This document shows positions 26,751-34,447 of a DNA stretch of 64,000 nt, piece after piece. The translations under genes and the position numbers were made by a program. Positions within the stretch are counted from its first letter, which is position 1. Each line of letters opens with the position of its first letter. The stretch comes from Bacteroidota bacterium (lineage in GTDB: Bacteria > Bacteroidota > Bacteroidia > Chitinophagales > BACL12). The notes beneath the pieces were generated by a model. The model made no database searches. It was given only the letters and a program-made list of their open reading frames with translations, and was not told the origin of the DNA. The stretch is taken from contig JAKQVC010000048.1 in NCBI GenBank assembly GCA_029571985.1, forward strand, positions 62,001 to 126,000, given 5' to 3'.

Positions 26751-26821
26751 AACGTACAGATTCACTACACAGATAATCCCATATAAACGCACATGGGGTC
26801 ATCCTGCATATATAAAATTAA

Positions 26822-27634
26822 TCAATTGTTGTGAATATTCAGCAATTCATTATTCACCTGTGAGCCGGAGCCGTTGTTCTTTTGCAACACCTCACGTGCC
26901 AGATTCAGATAATTAATGGCACCGGTGCTGTCGGCATCATACATGATAACCGGTTTCCCAAAACTAGGTGCTTCACCCAACTTTGTATTCCGATGGATAA
27001 TCGTGTCAAATACCAGGTCGCTGAAATGTCGCTTCACCTCAGTAACAATTTGATTGCTCAATCGTAAACGGGCATCATACATGGTGAGTAAAATACCTTC
27101 TATCTGGAGTGGATTATTCAAACGATTCTGAACGATTTTAATGGTGTTCAGTAATTTCCCTAAACCTTCCAGGGCAAAGTATTCGCACTGAACCGGCACT
27201 AATACCGCATCAGCGGATGTGAGTGCATTAACAGTTATTAAACCCAGGGAAGGAGAGCAATCAATAAAGATATAGTCGTATTGATTTTTCACCTCATCGA
27301 GTACACTTTTCAAAATGCGTTCACGATTCGGGTGATTAATTAATTCAATTTCCGCACCAACCAAATCGAGATGAGATGGCAATAAATGTAAATTAGGTGT
27401 TTCTGTTTCAACGATGGCATCTTTTGCGTGCTTATCGTTCATCAGACAATCATAAATATTCACCCGGTTTTCCTTGGGGTCGAAGCCTACCCCACTGGTT
27501 GAATTTGCCTGCGGATCGGCATCCACCAACAATGTTTTAAATTCCAAAACCGCAAGGCTTGCTGCCAGGTTTATGGCTGTGGTGGTTTTTCCAACTCCTC
27601 CCTTCTGATTCGCTATTGCAATAATTTTTCCCAT
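26822..27634 (-). CDS. parA: Chromosome partitioning ATPase ParA/Soj
   Basis: A 270-residue Soj-type ParA ATPase. The deviant Walker A box KGGVGKTTTAINLA is at about residues 11-24, Walker A' in LLVDADPQANST, Walker B in YIFIDCSPSLGLIT, and VLVPVQCEYFALEGLGKLL follows. With no N-terminal DNA-binding domain it is of the chromosomal type. It forms the nucleoid-bound gradient that moves ParB-parS complexes. First gene of the five-gene operon; 29 bases separate it from the upstream hydrolase gene on the same strand. Confidence 0.96.
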   Translation of the reverse strand: MGKIIAIANQKGGVGKTTTAINLAASLAVLEFKTLLVDADPQANSTSGVGFDPKENRVNIYDCLMNDKHAKDAIVETETPNLHLLPSHLDLVGAEIELINHPNRERILKSVLDEVKNQYDYIFIDCSPSLGLITVNALTSADAVLVPVQCEYFALEGLGKLLNTIKIVQNRLNNPLQIEGILLTMYDARLRLSNQIVTEVKRHFSDLVFDTIIHRNTKLGEAPSFGKPVIMYDADSTGAINYLNLAREVLQKNNGSGSQVNNELLNIHNN

Positions 27635-27663
27635 GGATGAATGTGCTTATTTGTGATTGTTTG

Positions 27664-28350
27664 TTACTTGGTCCATTCTATAGTTTGACCGATCTCCATT
27701 AAAGTAAGAAGTCGGTCGCGTTGTTTAAATTTTTCAATTGCCTGTGCATGATCCACCTGAATAAATCCGAACGTATCAAAATGCATCCCAATAATCTGAT
27801 CGCATTTGATAAAACGGCTGGCGATAAGCGCATCGTCTACACCCATCGTAAAATTGTCGCCTATAGGCAAAAAGGCAAGGTCGACGTTATGATATTTACC
27901 CAGCATTTTCATGCCATTAAATAAGGCGGTATCTCCGGCATAATACAAGTTACCTTCGGTGGTTTCGATATAGAATCCGGCCGGACTTCCGCCATAACTG
28001 CCATCTGCGAAGGAACTTGAATGAACGGCATCTGTCATTTTAACGGTGCCGAAATCAAACTTCCAGCTACCGCCGATATTCATCGGATGGGCTTTCTCAA
28101 TACCATTACGCAAAGCCCAACTATATATCTCCCAAATGCCCACAATCGTTGCTCCCGTGCGCTTTGCAATGGCAATGGCATCGCGGGTATGGTCGTCGTG
28201 TGCATGCGAAATCAAAATATAATCTGCGGCAATGTTATCTATGTCGATGCCCTCTGCCAGCGGGTTTCCGCTGATAAAAGGATCGAAAAGCAGGTGTTTG
28301 CCACCAACTTCTACCTGAAAACATGCATGTCCGAAATAGGTTATTCGCAT
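27664..28350 (-). CDS. UPF0173-type metal-dependent hydrolase (metallo-beta-lactamase fold)
   Basis: A 228-residue MBL-fold hydrolase. It starts MRITYFGHACFQVEVGGKHL with the typical FDPFISGNP, the metal-binding HAHDDHTRD motif near residues 49-55, YYAGDTALFNGMKML and the late histidine in IGMHFDTF. These match the UPF0173 (YtkL-like) family, whose substrates are unknown. A TAATTTTA sequence on the minus strand upstream is near the -7 consensus. It sits 29 bases upstream of parA and could be co-transcribed with it. Confidence 0.93.
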   Translation of the reverse strand: MRITYFGHACFQVEVGGKHLLFDPFISGNPLAEGIDIDNIAADYILISHAHDDHTRDAIAIAKRTGATIVGIWEIYSWALRNGIEKAHPMNIGGSWKFDFGTVKMTDAVHSSSFADGSYGGSPAGFYIETTEGNLYYAGDTALFNGMKMLGKYHNVDLAFLPIGDNFTMGVDDALIASRFIKCDQIIGMHFDTFGFIQVDHAQAIEKFKQRDRLLTLMEIGQTIEWTK

Positions 28351-28720
28351 AGGTTAACTGAACGGGTGTAAAATTAAACCCTTATCTCGCCCTTGCACAC
28401 CTTAAACCCTTAAACTTTTTAACAGGTAATTTGCCGTTTGTGGATAAGTACACCCCCGTTTTGTAGTTTAAGAAAACTGTGTATGAAAGCGCATTTCATT
28501 GAGTTTCAGCGGATGGTTGGCATGCAAAATGACTTGCAAACCACCAGTTTGTATGGCTCACGGATTAGGCCGACCCGGTTTTAGGGTTTTGGGAAATGAC
28601 CGGTTCAGACAAATTATGTGACCCGGTTCAATAAAATTTATGATTAAAATCATTTCCAATTCCCTGACGGTTTCGGTATATTGCAAGTCTTATTTCATTC
28701 AAAACCAAAAGGAGGAACAG
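28351..28720. other. 370-bp intergenic region with DnaA-box-like and direct repeats
   Basis: Between two divergent genes. It holds a perfect DnaA-box 9-mer (TGTGGATAA, complement TTATCCACA, 28439-28447). It also holds three copies of GACC(C)GGTT at 28572-28580, 28598-28605 and 28620-28628, and a strong Shine-Dalgarno AAGGAGG about seven bases before the EF-G-like ATG. No RNA gene is recognised. Confidence 0.45.
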
Positions 28721-30850
28721 ATGAAAACGTATAGTAGTGAGCACATTAAAAATATTGTGCTGGTAGGCCATTCCGGCTCCGGAAAAACAACACTGGCAGA
28801 ATGTATGTTGTTTGAATCAGGAGCCATAAACCGAAGAGGAAGCATTGCCGAACAAAATACCACCAGCGATTATAATGATTTAGAGCACGAGCGCGGAAAC
28901 AGTGTATTCAGCACCGTGATGCATGCTGAATGGAAAGACACTAAAATCAACATCATCGACACACCCGGAATGGATGATTTTGCCGGTGAAATGATTGCGG
29001 CCTTTAAAGTGGCCGACACGGGCATATTAGTGCTCAATGCCGCACATGGTGTTGAGGTGGGTAGCGAAATTGTGTGGGAATATACCGATCACCTAAAAAA
29101 ACCGATGATTTTGGTGGTCAATCACCTCGATGAAGAGAAATCAGATTTTGACAATACCGTTGAACAGGCCAAAGAGCGCTTTAGTAAACATGTTACTATT
29201 GTGCAATATCCCTATAATCAGGGTGTTGATTTCAACGCCATTATAGATGTGCTGACGATGACGATGTACACCTTCGCTGCCGATGGTGGTAAGCCGGAGA
29301 AAAAGCCCATCCCGGAGGCAGAAATGGCAAAAGCACAGGAACTGCATAACGCCTTAATTGAAGCTGTAGCCGAAAACGATGAGGGGTTGATGGAAAAATT
29401 CTTTGACAAAGGCACATTAGAAGAGGATGAAGTGGTAAAAGGGATGATGTTATCTCTGCGTCATCATGATATTTTTCCTGTTTTCTGTGTGTCAGCAAAA
29501 CACAATATGGGGAGTGGCCGCCTGATGGGATTTATCGACAAATGTTGTCCATCTGCAGCCCATATGCCTGCCGAAAAATTAACCAACGGAGCTGATTTAC
29601 CTTGTAATAGCGACAACCCGACGGTAGCATTTGTGTTCAAAACAGTCAGTGAGCCGCATCTGGGTGATATGAGTTTCTTTAAAGTATGTAGTGGAAAAAT
29701 TTCTGCCGGTATGGATTTAAACAATACCGACACAGATTATCCGGAACGTATGACACAATTATTTATCCTGCAGGGTAAAAAACGTGAAAACGTGCAGGAG
29801 TTGATGGCCGGTGATATTGGCGCAACTGTAAAATTGAAAAAAACACATACGAATAATACGCTTTCCGTAAAAGGACAACAGATTCAGATTGAACCCATAC
29901 ATTTTCCGGAGCCAAAAGTACATGCTGCGATTGAGGTGAAAAACAAAGGAGATGAAGAAAAAATGGGGCTGGCTTTGCACCATATTCATGAAGAAGATCC
30001 AACAGTGGAAATTGACCACAACATGGAATTAAAACAAACCATAGTGAAGGCTCAGGGTGAATTACACTTGCAGGTGTTGCGCTGGAAAATTGAACATAGC
30101 TATGGCGTAAAATTTGATTTTGTAAAACCGCGCATCCCATATCGCGAAACTATTCAGAAACCGGTGCGTGCCGATTACCGACATAAAAAACAAAGCGGTG
30201 GCGCCGGACAATTTGCCGAAGTACATATGCTGGTAGAACCCTGGTATGAAGGCATGGCCGACCCTGCAGATTTAAATGTGCGCGGACGCGAAGAACATCC
30301 ATTAAAATGGGGTGGAAAACTGGTATTTCTGAATTGCATCGTGGGTGGTGCTATTGATACACGTTTTCTGCCGTCAATTTTAAAAGGTGTGATGAGTAAA
30401 ATGGAAAACGGTCCATTAACCGGCTCTTACGTGCGCGATGTGCGTGTGAGTGTATTTGATGGCAAGATGCATCCCGTCGACAGCAATGATATGGCCTTTA
30501 AATTAGCCGGTATGATGGCGTTCCGCAATGCATTCCGCGAAGCCGATCCGAAAATTCTGGAGCCGATATACGATGTCACCATTTTAGTTCCCGGCGATTA
30601 TATGGGTGAAGTCATCAGCGATTTACAAACCCGACGCGGTATTGTTATGGGTATGGATACAGATGGTCACTACCAAAAAATCATCGCCCGCGTACCACTC
30701 GCCGAATTATATGACTACAGTGGAAGCCTTCGTTCCTTAACGCAAGGAAGAGGAAAATACCACCGCGCCTTCGCCGAATACGCACCGGTTCCGTTCGAAG
30801 TTCAACAAGAACTGATGTCATCGCATAAGGAAGAACTGGCAGAAGCGTGA
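28721..30850 (+). CDS. Elongation factor G-like protein (EF-G paralogue)
   Basis: A 709-residue translational GTPase. The start at 28721 (MKTYSSEHIKNIVLVG) is fixed by AAGGAGG a few bases before; the frame extends upstream without support. G1 is GHSGSGKTT, not the canonical AHIDAGKTT. Switch II holds DTPGMDDF, and G4 reads VVNHLDEE where NKxD is expected. EF-G domains II-V follow, with GELHLQVLRWKIEH, the domain IV region KPRIPYRETI...HKKQSGGAGQFAEV and the domain V end. These deviations place it in the EF-G2/FusA-like paralogue group rather than the main ribosomal EF-G. Its role may be ribosome rescue, recycling or a stress-specialised EF-G. Monocistronic, with repeats directly after the stop. 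Confidence 0.92.
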   Translation: MKTYSSEHIKNIVLVGHSGSGKTTLAECMLFESGAINRRGSIAEQNTTSDYNDLEHERGNSVFSTVMHAEWKDTKINIIDTPGMDDFAGEMIAAFKVADTGILVLNAAHGVEVGSEIVWEYTDHLKKPMILVVNHLDEEKSDFDNTVEQAKERFSKHVTIVQYPYNQGVDFNAIIDVLTMTMYTFAADGGKPEKKPIPEAEMAKAQELHNALIEAVAENDEGLMEKFFDKGTLEEDEVVKGMMLSLRHHDIFPVFCVSAKHNMGSGRLMGFIDKCCPSAAHMPAEKLTNGADLPCNSDNPTVAFVFKTVSEPHLGDMSFFKVCSGKISAGMDLNNTDTDYPERMTQLFILQGKKRENVQELMAGDIGATVKLKKTHTNNTLSVKGQQIQIEPIHFPEPKVHAAIEVKNKGDEEKMGLALHHIHEEDPTVEIDHNMELKQTIVKAQGELHLQVLRWKIEHSYGVKFDFVKPRIPYRETIQKPVRADYRHKKQSGGAGQFAEVHMLVEPWYEGMADPADLNVRGREEHPLKWGGKLVFLNCIVGGAIDTRFLPSILKGVMSKMENGPLTGSYVRDVRVSVFDGKMHPVDSNDMAFKLAGMMAFRNAFREADPKILEPIYDVTILVPGDYMGEVISDLQTRRGIVMGMDTDGHYQKIIARVPLAELYDYSGSLRSLTQGRGKYHRAFAEYAPVPFEVQQELMSSHKEELAEA

Positions 30851-30956
30851 GGGAAAGAGGAAAGAGGAAAGAGGAAAGAGGAATAAGGAATAAGGAATGA
30901 GGAATGAGGAATGAGGGATGGTGAGTGGTGAGTGGTGAATGGTGAATGGTGAATAT
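30851..30956. repeat. Heptameric repeat array with drifting unit
   Basis: About fourteen contiguous 7-bp units whose sequence changes stepwise: AGAGGAA (several), TAAGGAA (2), TGAGGAA (2), TGAGGGA, TGGTGAG (2), TGGTGAA (3). It begins directly after the EF-G-like stop codon. The phase of seven is kept throughout although the unit changes. Confidence 0.85.
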
Positions 30957-31060
30957 TGGTTCGAAATTGCATTTATATATCACCAAAAGGGTTTCTCGCA
31001 AAGACGCAGAGCCGCAGAGGGCTAAATTTAGTCCGAAGGATCTTTGCATTCGTCATTGCC

Positions 31061-31137
31061 AGATACCTGATACCTGATACTTGATACCTGATACCCCGCG
31101 AAGTAAGGAATGAGGAATGAGGAATGAGGAATGAGGA
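31061..31137. repeat. Two further 7-bp arrays (GATACCT and GAATGAG types)
   Basis: 31061-31096 is five units of GATACCT type. 31105-31137 is four units of GAATGAG type. The DNA between the first array and these (30957-31060) includes TTCTCGCAAAGACGCAGAG, a sequence type I recall as common intergenic clutter in bacteria. No gene is seen. Confidence 0.8.
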
Positions 31138-31153
31138 TTAAACAATAATACTA

Positions 31154-31223
31154 TTGGCCAGCTCTGAAGTATATTTTTTTCGACGTGAAGCTGAGAAAAT
31201 TTTGTAATTCAGGGCTGGCTCAA
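31154..31223. repeat. Imperfect inverted repeat (REP-like)
   Basis: TTGGCCAGCTCTGAA (31154-31168) faces TTCAGGGCTGGCTCAA (31208-31223): arms pair over about 13 of 15 positions around a T-rich and A-rich centre. It resembles a decayed mobile palindromic element. Confidence 0.65.
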
Positions 31224-31239
31224 ATTATTCACTATTCAC

Positions 31240-31291
31240 CTATGAAGTAGAATTTTTTCTCCGCTGCGCTACGCAAAAATTCACTTCATAG
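31240..31291. repeat. Palindromic element, parent of the 64-bp repeats
   Basis: CTATGAAGT (31240-31248) with GAATTTTT (31250-31257) faces AAAAATTC (31275-31282) with ACTTCATAG (31283-31291): 17 paired bases with one bulge around CTCCGCTGCGCTACGC. The right half continues into the 64-bp tandem array. Confidence 0.8.
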
Positions 31292-31559
31292 CAGGCACTC
31301 ACCATTGACCTTTGAATAGAATCATTTCTACGCTGCGCAAACATTCACTTCATAGCAGGCACTCACCATTGACCTTTGAATAGAATCTTTTCTGCGCTGC
31401 GTAAACATTCACTTCATAGCAGGCACTCACCATTGACGTTTGAATAGAATCATTTCTACGCTGCGCAAACATTCACTTCATAGCAGGCACTCACCATTGA
31501 CCTTTGAATAGAATCATTTCTACGCTGCGCAAACATTCACTTCATAGCAGGCACTCACA
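31280..31559. repeat. 64-bp tandem repeat, about 4.4 copies
   Basis: Units start at 31280, 31344, 31408, 31472 and 31536, exactly 64 bases apart. Each contains TTCACTTCATAGCAGGCACT and a CTACGCTGCGCAAA core, with few substitutions. The unit keeps half of the neighbouring palindrome and a stretch of heptamer-like CACTCAC/CATTGAC/CTTTGAA. No ORF of note runs through it. Confidence 0.92.
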
Positions 31560-31570
31560 GATCATCCTCC

Positions 31571-31790
31571 AGCCCCAGCGGGGCGACACATCCACTAACA
31601 ACACTAAGCCCAAACCGCATAGCCCCAGCGGGGCGACACATCCACTAACAACACTAAGCACAAACCAAACAGCCCCAGCGGGGAGATACATCCACTAACA
31701 ACACCAAGCACAAACCACATAGCCCCAGCGGGGCGACACATCCACTAACAACACCAGGCACAAACCACATAGCCCCAGCGGGGCGGCACA
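31571..31790. repeat. 50-bp tandem repeat with GCCCCAGCGGGGC hairpin, 4.4 copies
   Basis: Units begin at 31571, 31621, 31671, 31721 and 31771, exactly 50 bases apart. Each starts with the palindrome GCCCCAGCGGGGC (one copy altered to GGGAG), then a conserved ACACATCCACTAACAACA and a slightly variable CTAAGCACAAACCACAT. The apparent spacers are near-identical, so this is not CRISPR. A small ORF at 31504-31698 that reads through it is probably not a gene. Confidence 0.93.
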
Positions 31791-31872
31791 ACGTATCCTA
31801 CAAATGAACCAGGCCTTAAATTAAACATAGCGGCCAAGCCACCTTTATATTCAAATTGCAGTAATATTCGAT

Positions 31873-32526
31873 TTAATAATTCAACAAACCAACTTGCTCC
31901 TCCAAATATGGATAGTATTCAAAAATATTTCTATATAAAGTTGTTGAAGTCAGCAACCAAATTCCGGTTAAAACATTCCGATACTGCGCCTGATTTTCAA
32001 TAGAAAAAATATTATTTCCCAATGACACTTCAAAAGTAGTTGAGTCATTGAATTCATTACAGTATAAGAATGTCGCATCTCTATCGTCTCCATTATCTAT
32101 GATGCGCTTACTCAATGTATCGATTTGATTGACTAAATAGGCAATTTGCAATTCAAGCTTAGGGCTATATTGCCGCTGAAAACTATTACGCGATTCAACC
32201 ATAAGCACCCCATCTTGGCGCGAAAATTCAGCAATTGTAATTAAAACTGAACTATCCTGGCTACATGGATAAACTTTGATTAGAGAACATAAATTTGTCG
32301 GATTCATCAAAAACATGGTCAACCTAGGAGTAGTCGAGTCAGTGCCATATGCACTGCAATAAATACTATCAAATAATGCAATTTGCTTATTTTTATAAAT
32401 CGAATGATAAACAGGTGTAATCGCTTCACCATCAATAGCAGGCATACTTCCTTTGTCCATTTCATCTTTACATGACGAAAGCGTGAGCGCGAAAGCGCAT
32501 GCAATTACAACTACAGCGGAATTCAT
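31873..32526 (-). CDS. Hypothetical lipoprotein
   Basis: A 217-residue predicted lipoprotein: MNSAVVVIACAFALTLSSC with lipobox LSSC at about residues 16-19. The mature part is soluble, without repeats or recognisable motifs, and has a helical middle (LELQIAYLVNQIDTLSKRIID) and an aromatic C-terminus (IFEYYPYLEEQVGLLNY). I do not recognise the family. Its base composition is more AT-rich than its neighbours, and it is isolated between repeat arrays and a long intergenic stretch. That suggests an accessory gene. It could have been acquired, but there is no mobile element beside it. Confidence 0.65.
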   Translation of the reverse strand: MNSAVVVIACAFALTLSSCKDEMDKGSMPAIDGEAITPVYHSIYKNKQIALFDSIYCSAYGTDSTTPRLTMFLMNPTNLCSLIKVYPCSQDSSVLITIAEFSRQDGVLMVESRNSFQRQYSPKLELQIAYLVNQIDTLSKRIIDNGDDRDATFLYCNEFNDSTTFEVSLGNNIFSIENQAQYRNVLTGIWLLTSTTLYRNIFEYYPYLEEQVGLLNY

Positions 32527-33164
32527 TGACCGTTCTCGAATTTTAGGATGACATTAAAATAAACTATACAACTTAGGATTATAGCTCAACAGATAGTTCA
32601 AAAGCAAAAATGCTATCGCTATTGATATAATTACTGGTTTCATTTGCTTGCGTTCATCTAAACCGATGCTCACCAAAATGCAGCATCACTTAAAAATAAC
32701 AAATTCCGGGAAAGAAACCCTTTAAAGGGGTAAATCGCGGTCAATATCAATAAATTTCCGGCGAAGTTCTACATCCATCTCCTGACAGGCATCAACCGAC
32801 AAAACTCAATCGGTTTGGCAATTATAGCGCAGCAAAAGATTAATCGGGAGCAGGGGCACTAGTTGTTCCATTAAAAAAGCCGCTACAACAAGTAACGGCT
32901 TTGTACAAGCATCAAAACATACTACTAATTGGCCATATTATCGCCTGATCCGCAGGCTGTGGGAGGGCGATATTGTTATTTTAAATGATGTTGAGTTGCT
33001 ATGACTGTATCAACTGCTTTGTAGATACAAAGGTATTTGTACCGGAAAACACGGTTTGTGTGAATTGGTACACAAGGCATGATTTTTTTTTAAAATGGCA
33101 TCAACCACGGTCATACGTTGACCATGACCGTTAAAGCATTACAACAAGGATACCGCTGTCCGCA
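32527..33164. other. Long intergenic region with a possible minus-strand small RNA
   Basis: About 640 bases without a convincing ORF. On the minus strand TACCTTTG (33028-33035), an exact -7 match, is followed about 150 bases later by a good terminator (32873-32902). The stretch between can form stems such as CCTG/CAGG and ATCGCC/GGCGAT around 32950-32975. The terminator could instead serve the cytochrome gene that ends at 33165. Confidence 0.4.
32873..32902 (-). terminator. Minus-strand Rho-independent terminator
   Basis: AAAGCCG (32876-32882) and CGGCTTT (32896-32902) form a 7-bp stem. On the minus strand the stem is followed by six T. Confidence 0.8.
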
Positions 33165-34184
33165 TTACTGCGCTTCCTGCACGAAATAGGATTTCAAATC
33201 CATTACCTGCTGGTCGGTCATACGCTCGGCTGTATAATGCGGCATGTAAGGTTCATGGCCGGGATAGGAATAGAATCCGTGACGAACTGCTTTAAATAAC
33301 CACCAATAATCTTTTTCGAAATCGCGGTTAAATTTTTTGAAGGTGAAACCGGAATCATCAAACACATTGTCAGAACAACCGTATGCCTTGTGACAATGCT
33401 GACAGCTCAAATTGTAAATTGCCTTACCTCTTGCAGGATCGCCAACCGGCAGGCTATTCCCCTTTTCGTAAGGTGGCTCAACAAAAGTGGCCGGCGATTT
33501 TAAAGCATATTTTCCCCGTATACGTGTAATCCAATCGGCATACTTTTCCGGATGTGCGACATCTGCATTTAACTGCGCAATTTCAGCATCTGTTAAAATA
33601 TCACTGAGTTTATAACTGATAGAAATATAATAGGCCAGAATTACATCTTCCTCCCATTGCAACAGCGGCCGGCCTTTCGAACACTCCATGGCACATAATT
33701 GAATGGCTTCGCGAATATTTTCCTTCGCCGGTTTCACGAGGTCGCCATACTTCTTATAATAATCATCATTATACCAGGTTTCTCTATTCGTGGCACCGTA
33801 AAAAGTTGTTCCCTGCAAAAAGGGTAAATTCTTTTCAATGGCATACGTTAATCGCGCTTCAGGATCCATGTTTGAGAGTACAGGGTCTTCAATCACAGAG
33901 TTGTGGCAATTTGTACATACATAATACACACTCACATATTTTGATCGTCCGCCACTCGGGTCATCGGTATAACCATTTTCCACGATTTCCTTACCTCTTC
34001 TGATATCCTCTTCCGTATAATTCGCCGGAAACCAGGCAGGTTTCGGGAAACCCATGTCATATAATACGTCATGTACATAACTATTTTTGGTATAGGCCGA
34101 ATCCTGCTCTGACGGACTTAACTGCATAAAAGACAGGAAAATCAGGCCACTGCCTGTGAATAGTATCAAAAGAAGCTTTTTCAT
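33165..34184 (-). CDS. Dihaem c-type cytochrome
   Basis: A 339-residue exported protein with an N-terminal hydrophobic signal or anchor (MKKLLLILFTGSGLIFLSFM). Two CxxCH haem-binding sites are visible: CTNCH in YYVCTNCHNSVIED near residue 94 and CQHCH in YNLSCQHCHKAYG near residue 255. The methionine ligands could be YMPHYTAERMT and similar. The layout (RRGKEIVENGY, then PARGKAIYNLSCQHCH) is that of tandem class I cytochrome c domains. It probably shuttles or receives electrons in the periplasm, but no oxidase or dehydrogenase genes are adjacent. It is divergent from the small-RNA cluster. Confidence 0.9.
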   Translation of the reverse strand: MKKLLLILFTGSGLIFLSFMQLSPSEQDSAYTKNSYVHDVLYDMGFPKPAWFPANYTEEDIRRGKEIVENGYTDDPSGGRSKYVSVYYVCTNCHNSVIEDPVLSNMDPEARLTYAIEKNLPFLQGTTFYGATNRETWYNDDYYKKYGDLVKPAKENIREAIQLCAMECSKGRPLLQWEEDVILAYYISISYKLSDILTDAEIAQLNADVAHPEKYADWITRIRGKYALKSPATFVEPPYEKGNSLPVGDPARGKAIYNLSCQHCHKAYGCSDNVFDDSGFTFKKFNRDFEKDYWWLFKAVRHGFYSYPGHEPYMPHYTAERMTDQQVMDLKSYFVQEAQ

Positions 34185-34292
34185 ATTTGTCCGAAAATTA
34201 GCATTTATAAAATTACAATCCGGGTCACAAATCGTGTAAGACAGATAACAACCAAATCCGAAAAAAATTTGGAAATCCCGTATGCCCTTACC

Positions 34293-34300
34293 TATATTTG
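34293..34300 (+). promoter_or_regulatory. TAnnTTTG promoter element of sRNA copy 1
   Basis: TATATTTG matches the primary-sigma -7 consensus; a TTTG lies 21 bases upstream (34268-34271). A transcript would start near 34305 and run to the terminator at 34386-34427. Confidence 0.5.
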
Positions 34301-34305
34301 CCTCA

Positions 34306-34427
34306 TCAACCGTAAAGGTTCTTAAAAACGTTCATGATTTCCACGCTGGTGGGTCTATCATAAAGATTTGTGTTTTCATGGGGATAGCAGAGGAATCGGA
34401 GTTCTTCCGTGCACTCTGCTTTTTTTT
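34306..34427 (+). ncRNA. Candidate small RNA, copy 1 (long leader, primary-sigma promoter)
   Basis: Predicted RNA of about 120 bases from the TATATTTG element to a terminator. It contains the family core TTTTCATGGGGATAGCAG at 34373-34390, identical to copies 2 and 3. The leader can form AACC/GGTT and CCAC/GTGG hairpins. The terminator stem AGCAGAG (34386-34392) / CTCTGCT (34414-34420) differs in sequence from the other copies but begins at the same place in the core. At the position where copies 2 and 3 have a sigma-54 promoter there is only a degenerate CCACGCTGGTGGG. The 5' end is a prediction. Confidence 0.6.
34386..34427 (+). terminator. Terminator of sRNA copy 1
   Basis: AGCAGAG / CTCTGCT, with a possible inner GGAA/TTCC stem, then eight T. 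Confidence 0.85.
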
Positions 34428-34447
34428 GCCTGTTCAGGGCTGAAGCA

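Noticed and set aside
28517-28541. Possible sigma-54 promoter (TTGGCATGCAAAATGACTTGC)-like sequence before the EF-G-like gene
   Set aside because: The GG and GC are about 15 bases apart rather than ten, so it does not fit the -24/-12 geometry.
30957-31060. Possible mobile element remnant (TCTCGCAAAGACGCAGAG region)
   Set aside because: No terminal repeats, no transposase fragment; treated as common intergenic repeat DNA.
31504-31698. 64-codon ORF through the tandem repeats
   Set aside because: Its protein is a direct translation of the repeat units, with no start context or conserved features; repeat-derived chance ORF.
31571-31790. Possible CRISPR array (regular 50-base repeats with a palindrome)
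   Set aside because: The sequences between the palindromes are nearly identical from unit to unit, so there are no spacers, and there are no cas genes nearby.
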